Positions 58,023 through 64,000 of a stretch of 64,000 bases of DNA are shown in pieces; within the stretch, counting starts at the first letter, position 1; each line of letters opens with the position of its first letter. Source of the DNA: Ophiocordyceps camponoti-saundersi (nom. inval.) (lineage: Eukaryota; Ascomycota; Sordariomycetes; Hypocreales; Ophiocordycipitaceae); NCBI GenBank assembly GCA_003339415.1, contig PDHQ01000013.1, positions 1-64,000 of the forward strand. Reading direction: 5' to 3'. The position numbers were made by a program, and so were the translations under genes. Below the pieces are notes generated by a model. It made no database searches. It was not told where the DNA came from and worked only from the letters and a program-made list of their open reading frames with translations.

Positions 58023-60545
58023 GAAAATGGCCAGGATGCCCAGTGAGTTGCGATGTTGGCGCTTGGAGGAACCAGTGGTGGCGATTTGGAGGGGGCCATG
58101 GTGCCGTCGGTCGTCGATGACAATATCCCACCAAACAGTCGTCACTTCGCACCAGGCCGTCACTGAGTGCGCAATGGACGGGACCTGATCGGCACAAGTT
58201 TTATACCAGGACGGGGAGGTATCTACGGTTGTGAAGGGCAACGGCGATCATCAACGGGCAGTCGAAGGGCAGTTTGTGGGCGTTCCGGGTCGCACAGAGT
58301 TGACTAGCTTGCCAATGTCTGCTTTCATTCTCACACATCGTCATCGTCTAGTTTCTCTTTTTCTCCCACAGATGTGGATGAGGGAGAGGGAGGTTTGAAG
58401 GCTCTGTTTTACTATCTAGGTAGCTCTTGGTTCGTTTGACGAATACCAGTTTGCTCGTTTGTTTGAACGCACTCAAATTGCTAGCGAGAAAGAGAAGCGG
58501 AAGATAGGACTACGACACTTACACTGAAGAAACGATCATCTTTCCAGTGACGTTTCTGGACACTTGATCGTGTGCCATTCGAGCTCATGTTTGGGCAGAG
58601 AGCATCGCGGCATCACGCCGCGTAGCTTGCACTCTGTGACCCAAACATCTGCACATCAGGCAATGCCTCTTCTTCCCCATCAGCAATGCAAACGACACAG
58701 TTCATTTCAGGTAAACAGTCGCGAGCACGGCGACTAGCTTTGACTTGGCAACCATGCTTGCGGTCCCCAAGGCAGGGGATGTGTCTAGGAGACGAAACGT
58801 CGACGACGAAGGCGTGGCGCATCAGGCACTGGTTGATAGGCCGACAACGATCGGATACGCCCGCAACAGGGCGGAGGCGACGACAACTCCTCGGCGGCGC
58901 GGGAAAGAGCATTTCGCCGCCCAATCCTTCAAGCCATGGCTGCGGCAACTTGTCTATTGTGGCTTGCTTTCCTCTTCTTCTCGTGACCGCATGACACGCA
59001 CATGTTTCAGCATCGAATTCTCTCTCTCCCAGGCCTTTTTTTTTTTGGCTTGCCGTTTCCCATCAAGACATGAGACCTGACAGTACCATAAGTCGAGATG
59101 GATGCTTGCGGGTGCCACACGGATGGTTGGCCGTGTCCGCCCCCGGCTCGCCTACCTGTGACTTGTACCGTCGCAGTCTGGGCAAGCCTTGATCCTGACC
59201 AGCCTTGATCCTCGCCCCTCCACCCCGTACCTGATGATATTACTCCCCCTTGCCGTTCTCATAGCCCATGCATGTGCGGAACTGAGCCTGGAAAGAGAAC
59301 GGGCTTCGGAGGTTCTGCGCAAGTCATGAGGAAACCCAGGGAACCTATTTCCGCCAGCTGATGTGCAGGGAGATGACGCATATCTGTGTTGAGAGGCGGT
59401 AGCACATGGATGCAACCCATTACTGCATGCGTCGATGCACAGCGTATGTAAGTACCTATGTATGTAGGTAGGTAGTATGACTTGTCGTGGCACGCGAAGT
59501 ATCGTGGCAGCAAGCCTCCTAGGTGCCCGGTTTCCTCCACCGGACGATAAGCGTGATCATGGAAAGGCAAGCCTCATGCCGTCCGTTCATGCCTGCTTGG
59601 ATGTGTCGTGAGAACTTTGTGTTGGCTCAGTAATCATGCTCAAAGACAGACAAGCCTGCAGGGTCTCAAAACGTCAGTAAGCCGCCGTCCACCCACAAGG
59701 ACGAACCCAGCCGCATGCTCGGAAAGGATGGGATCAAGCCGGCGTCCTCGTCCTTGCCCAGTGACTCTGGGCCCCCTCTTCACGCGTTCCCTCCACGCAC
59801 GCCACGCAAGACACAGTCGACCGAATGAAACGAGGCCCGGTGGAACGACGGAACAGCCTCGATGGCGGTTCGCCGTTTCGCCGCGAGCAAGCCGGGGATT
59901 GAGACAGTCTGGATTTGACGGGCTGCGAGAGAGTCGGACCACGTCAAGGGCAAGCACACAGCATCGTCATGTGGTACCGCCGACGTGTCTTGGTCAAGGG
60001 TGGTGGACTATCAGTGAGACGAGTAGGTTGGTAGGAAGGTAGGTAGGTAGGTAGGTAGTCGGTCTAAGCCCTGCCCCTTCAATTGAAGATATGCCTATAT
60101 CGGGCCATAGTCGCGTTGGGGCCCAAGACTGCAGCAACCGTAAGCTTTGCTGCCGCCGAGAATGGTCAACCTTGCGAAGATATGTTGGCACTCTGAAACC
60201 CGTGAGAAATGAAACTTCATTTCTGTAGAGCCAATTGAAGCAGTCGGCGGGCTTTGATGACGCCGTCAGCTGCGGTGCGAAAGTAGCCCCACCACACGAA
60301 TATCACTATAACGGAGCCTTACGAGGCTACGACTCCAACAGCTGCGGTCAGCTCGTCGAAGCTCTGGTCTGCACCATCCATCCATCCCTCAAATCTTGAC
60401 TCGTCATCCGCGCTACAGCACGCCCGGCGCCCCCAAATCGATCTGTCAACTGCCTCATCTGTCCGAAATGCCCGCCCAGGCCGGCTGAGCCGCGGTTAGC
60501 CTTCTCCCGATCACCACCGAAACAGCGTAGCGTCTCACCAGGATC
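58023..60545. other. 2.5-kb region without recognisable genes
   Basis: Composition is normal and CA/TG are not depleted. Several open frames of 60-144 codons exist on both strands (for example 59608-60042 + and 59640-59957 -), but they overlap each other, are rich in R, S and P, and show no family signature. It must contain the 3' UTR of the FAR1-type gene and the Rad9 promoter. A GGTAGGTA run lies at about 60027-60058. No tRNA was seen. Confidence 0.5.
60022..60058. repeat. (GGTA)n simple repeat
   Basis: Tandem GGTA/GTAG units on the + strand. Shorter runs of the same unit or its complement occur near 31950, 53367 and 59463, so it is a dispersed tetranucleotide in this genome. Confidence 0.85.
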
Positions 60546-62160
60546 ATGCCGGTGCTCAGCTTTATCCTGAGCGAGGACGGCGTCGCTGCTTTCCGCGAAG
60601 CTCTCATCTGTCTCAGCAAGTTCAGTGACGACGTATCTTTAGAAGCGAGGAAAGATTCAGTACGAGGTCCCTTGCAGTTGCACCGTCATCACGAGCCTGA
60701 TTCGAGCCTCACTGCAGTTTGTCCTCACTACTCTTAACAATTCCAAGTCTGCGTACGCCAGCTTCAAGTTCGCCACCAACAAGTTTTTTTCCCGATACGA
60801 GTACCACGCCAGCGAGCAATCCAGCGAGCGTTTTCGTTGTAGACTGTACATTAGAGCAAGCGCCGCCGTTTCTTTGCCTGCCAACGCTTTACCTGCTAAC
60901 GAGCTGCTTTAAGGCACTCATTTCGCTCTTTAGAAGTCGCTCCAGCGTCGATTCTCAACGGGATTCAGAGAAGCAGACGCTTATTGAAAGATGCGACATT
61001 GCCATCGAGGACGGTGATGGCGTCAAAAGTCGCCTCAATGTGCGTATCGTCTTCAGGAACGGCTTGACGTCCACGCACCAGTTACCCTTCGAAATCGTGG
61101 TACCCGTGCATGCCAAATTCAACAAGCAAGAGGCTCCACACTACTGGACCATTTCTTCGAAGACTCTTCGCCAGTTGATGGACCACTTCGGCCCAGGAAT
61201 AGAGTATCTCGACATTAACACAGATGGCGACCACGTGAACTTTACCTGCTTCAGCGAGAAGACGGTCACTGAAGATGGTGTGTTTCGTGTCGTCGCATTG
61301 TCATTTTGTTCGCAAGCCTGACTGACCAATAGTAGCGGTACTCAAGAAGCCGCTGCAAACGTCCATCGCTGTCGAGGTGGACGAGTTTGACGACATTGAA
61401 GTTGAGGACAAGCTCCACATTGTCATTTCCGTCAAGGACTTCAGGGCCATCATCCAACATGCCGGCGGCACGGGCAATGTCTTGTCTGCCCGCTACTCAC
61501 TGCCTGCCCGACCTATTCAGCTCACTTACACAAGCGATGTCATATCGTGTGAGTTTCTCATCATGACTGTCGGTGAGCGTGGGAGCAACCCCAACCAGAA
61601 AACGAAAAAGGGTCGCAAGAACGCTGCGCGGCACGGAGCAGCCAGGCTGGAAGCAACGTCTCGTAGGACGAGCGTTGATCCGTCCGAAACGACGAGGCAG
61701 AATCCTTCTCAGGTCTCGCGGCTAGAGCCTCCCATCGCGTCACTGGCGCAACGACCAAAACCGGTGCCTAGTATCGCGTCTGCCAAAGCCAGCGCATCGA
61801 GGATCGGAGCCTTTGATCTGCGGCCGTCGCAGAAGCCGCCGCCGCCGCCAACGCTGCAGTCGGAGAGCCTGTTCGTGGAAGATGAAGGATGGGAACCGGT
61901 CAGAGACGAGTACGACGACGGCGAGGAAGACGCAAGATTGGAGTGGGATCACAGCGCTGAGCCAGTGAGTTGCAGGCGACAAGTCCTGATGGTTTCATAA
62001 GCTGACCCGACAGAATCTTACGGCCGTGGGCATGAACCGGGGGGTCGAAGAGTTACCTGGTGGTCTAGAGCCATCCCAAGCTGCTCAGGCCGAGCCGACG
62101 TGTCTCGAACCAACACAGAGGCTTTCTGATGTCCAGAATTTCGCGCTTTTCCCCGATTGA
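60546..62160 (+). CDS. rad9: DNA damage checkpoint clamp protein Rad9
   Basis: Subunit of the 9-1-1 (Rad9-Rad1-Hus1) clamp loaded at damaged DNA to activate ATR/Mec1-type signalling. Exons are 60546-60659, 60718-60855, 60914-61277, 61336-61964 and 62014-62160, giving 463 residues. Introns are 58, 58, 58 and 49 bp; the second is of GC-AG type (donor AGA/GCAAGC, with CTAAC branch site before the acceptor). The start MPVLSFILSEDGVAAFREAL, then FSDDVSLEARKDS, LTTLNNSKSAYASFKFATNK and RCRLYIR, is typical of the PCNA-like N-terminal domain, which extends to about residue 270. The C-terminal tail is basic then disordered (KTKKGRKNAARHG), ending LSDVQNFALFPD. Its stop codon is 22 bp from that of the RCC1-type gene on the other strand. 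Confidence 0.92.
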
Positions 62161-62182
62161 GGGGCAGACACGAGAACACCTG

Positions 62183-63271
62183 TTAGTCGCCGTTGATGCA
62201 GATCCAACTGGTAGCACAGCCGGCGCCTACGCCGTATATGCGACAGCCTGAAGGCATGAAGCGTGCCGAGGCGATGACGTTCCAGCGGCCTTTGACATTT
62301 CCCCGCTCGACCTGCGGGCCGCAGTTTCCGTGTTCACCCCATCCCCACGACAAGGCGTCACCTTGCTCCGACAACGCCACAACGTGTTCACTGCCGATGG
62401 CCATCTTAGTGAGTCGAGGGAGACCTGGAGGAGGGAGCTGGCCGTGATCGTCGCGGCCCCAGCCAAGCAAAGAACCGTCCTTGCATAAGATGTAGAAGTT
62501 ACCCCAGCCAGCTCCTACATCGACCCAAGGGGGAGCTGTTGCGGGAGCTTGCGAACACAGCTGCCACTTGTCTGACCCCATGACATGAATTTTTCCGCTT
62601 TCCGCCTTCCCAAAGAAGCACGTGGCTTCCTTGGCGCAGACAGCTCGAACGACTGGGAAGCCGATGTCAAGGATTCTGCGGGGTGAGTGCAAAACGGCTG
62701 CGGGGTTACCGATCTGCGTCTTCCGACAGTTTCCCCAGCCATAAGAGTCTCCGTTGCTGATGACGACGACGGCGTGCCCCATGCAGGCGGACAAGCACAC
62801 AATCTCAGTATCTGCCGGCGGAAAGCCCTCGATGGCGGTGGCCGTCGGCGTACGCACCACCAGCTCTCCGGCGCCCAGTTCCCCTTTCATGCCAGTACCA
62901 AAGGTGAGGAGTCTCGTCACCCTACCGTCTGAATCTCGGGCGGCAACCAAGGAAGCCTCCCAAGTAGCGGCTATGGCGTAGACCAGTCCGGGCTGCGGCT
63001 CGCCATCCCTTACGAGACGGACGGGTTGAAACAGCGGCACGGTTGGCTGTGTCGCGAGCCCACAGGCGCCACTCGTCGAGTCGCCGCTCCAGTAGAGATG
63101 GCCAGATTTGGTCAAAAGAAGAGTATGGTTTCCCCCAGCGGCGACCTGAACGATCGGTTCCGATGGCGGGCTGGGATGAAACTCGACCTGCTTCGGCACC
63201 GAAACGTCTTCGCGGTGTCCGATGCCTAGCTGTCCAGAAGAATTTGAGCCGATAGAAAAGATGGCATTCAT
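62183..63271 (-). CDS. RCC1-repeat protein (Ats1-like)
   Basis: A single-exon 362-residue protein made of RCC1-type beta-propeller repeats: FSIGSNSSGQLGIGHREDVS, then VAAGGNHTLLLTKSGHLYWS, LTFGTGMKGELGAGE, ACMGHAVVVISNGDSYGWGN, LLGWGRDDHGQLPPP and WGWGEHGNCGP. Length and domain-only layout resemble yeast Ats1 and similar small RCC1-like proteins more than nuclear Ran exchange factor RCC1, which has a longer, seven-repeat domain plus tails. I infer an Ats1-like role (linked in yeast to diphthamide/elongator factors); this is tentative. It shares a divergent 290-bp promoter with prephenate dehydrogenase and ends 22 bp from Rad9. Confidence 0.88.
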   Translation of the reverse strand: MNAIFSIGSNSSGQLGIGHREDVSVPKQVEFHPSPPSEPIVQVAAGGNHTLLLTKSGHLYWSGDSTSGACGLATQPTVPLFQPVRLVRDGEPQPGLVYAIAATWEASLVAARDSDGRVTRLLTFGTGMKGELGAGELVVRTPTATAIEGFPPADTEIVCLSACMGHAVVVISNGDSYGWGNCRKTQIGNPAAVLHSPRRILDIGFPVVRAVCAKEATCFFGKAESGKIHVMGSDKWQLCSQAPATAPPWVDVGAGWGNFYILCKDGSLLGWGRDDHGQLPPPGLPRLTKMAIGSEHVVALSEQGDALSWGWGEHGNCGPQVERGNVKGRWNVIASARFMPSGCRIYGVGAGCATSWICINGD

Positions 63272-63561
63272 CTCCTTGGAGCTTGATTATGGCTGAGAAG
63301 GGGGTTTGCTTTCGAGACCTCCGTATCTGTGCCTACCTATGTCCGTAGTATAAGACGAACTGTCGCATCTCTTCGTCGTCTGATATGATGCGCCTGACAG
63401 GGTCACGTGTGTTAAGTGGCATCAGTGAGTGCTTACATAAACATAGTCACAACTATAAAATTAGGTAGCTACAGCTTGTCTCGGTACCTTGCTACTCTGC
63501 TGGGAAAATTTCGCACTCCATCCCTATCTCATCTCATCCTCTTCCCACAGGCGCAGCCCCC
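63272..63561. promoter_or_regulatory. Divergent promoter, RCC1-like gene and prephenate dehydrogenase
   Basis: 290 bp between the two start codons. No other gene. A GGTCACGTGTG E-box-like site (CACGTG, about 63404-63409) lies in the middle. Confidence 0.45.
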
Positions 63562-64000
63562 ATGGCCTCGGTATCCTCCGCCGTCCCGACAGGGATGGAG
63601 GGCTTCGTTGTCGGACTCATCGGTATGGGGGACATGGGGAAAATGTACGCCGAGAGGCTCGCCGCGGCTGGTTGGAAGTGAGTCTGCGTTGTGCCGCGGG
63701 TCGTCTTGTCTTCAGCTGCAGCGTTCCGATTCGAGGGTGAGTCTTGACTACTTGGTCTGCTTTCTTTTCCTCCATGCCCACCTAACTCCCACTGTTCTCA
63801 CCCTTTCCCTCGCTCTTTGCCCCAATATCTCGTCAATGATGACTAGAGCGCATTTGGCTCGAGTTTTACTCGGTGTCGTCCGGGGTCCGTTCCGGCTCCT
63901 GGACAATGGCTCCGTTGTATCTCGGTGATGAAAACGCTTGCTACCTTATCAAAAACTTTTTTGTCTGATACGATGTTACCACTTCAACTCTGCACGCTAC
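63562..64000 (+). CDS. Prephenate dehydrogenase, first exon (partial at window end)
   Basis: Tyrosine biosynthesis enzyme converting prephenate to 4-hydroxyphenylpyruvate with NADP+. Exon 1 (63562-63677) reads MASVSSAVPTGMEGFVVGLI, then GMGDMGKMYAERLAAAGW, matching the N-terminal Rossmann segment of fungal Tyr1-type enzymes with its GxGxMG nucleotide motif. A GTGAGT donor follows at 63678. A second GTGAGT near 63737 could end a tiny exon starting after CTGCAG at 63719, but that reading is not secure. The rest of the gene lies in later introns or beyond the window, so the coordinates mark only the visible part. Confidence 0.75.

Noticed and set aside
59608..60042. 144-codon + frame overlapped by a 105-codon - frame
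   Set aside because: Mutually overlapping, R/P/S-rich, without start context, introns or family match.

Overview
The window is from a filamentous ascomycete, most likely a Sordariomycete in the Pezizomycotina. Evidence is short (49-136 bp) GT-AG introns, CT-rich promoter stretches, clear fungal orthologues (COPI alpha, UGGT, Rpn12, Chs4/Skt5, Rad9, prephenate dehydrogenase), and a repeat block with the footprint of repeat-induced point mutation (RIP). I cannot name the species.

Positions 1 to about 31,565 are a gene-free, very AT-rich block of dead nested LTR retrotransposons. CpA/TpG is almost absent while CpG is kept, and the reading frames are broken by TAA/TAG. I could reconstruct the layers. 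A Ty3/gypsy polyprotein relic on the + strand (about 9,365-31,565) was split twice: (i) by a complete Ty1/copia element at 9,672-16,632 on the - strand (276-bp LTRs, ATTTA target duplication), inserted in the reverse transcriptase region; (ii) by a complete 10.13-kb Ty3/gypsy chromovirus at 18,499-28,627 on the - strand (594-bp LTRs, GACCC duplication), inserted in the integrase DRDP motif. A second, 5'-truncated copy of that chromovirus lies at about 1,121-7,825 on the + strand, forming a long inverted pair with the first. A gag/LTR fragment of another element (7,826-9,364, - strand) sits between. Both gypsy families carry a long quasi-ORF of unknown function between pol and the 3' LTR, each preceded by a CT-rich leader.

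From 32,025 to the end the sequence is ordinary gene-dense euchromatin: UGGT (-), COPI alpha (+), Rpn12 (-), Chs4/Skt5 (+), a Dal5-type MFS permease (+), a vacuolar alkaline phosphatase (+), an alpha/beta-hydrolase fused to a dual-specificity phosphatase (-), an NDUFAF3/DUF498 protein (-), ribosomal eL34 (-), a small unknown protein (-), a FAR1-type zinc-domain protein (+), Rad9 (+), an RCC1-repeat protein (-) and the first exon of prephenate dehydrogenase (+, cut by the window end). These are unrelated housekeeping genes, not a cluster. Exon joints were assigned by reading frame, splice consensus and family similarity from memory; no transcript data were available.

Points most worth a second look are the unknown post-pol ORFs of the two gypsy families, the nested insertion record with exact target duplications, a Chs4/Skt5 CAAX box split by an in-frame stop-free intron, a start codon alone in its own exon in the phosphatase gene, and a GC-AG intron in Rad9.
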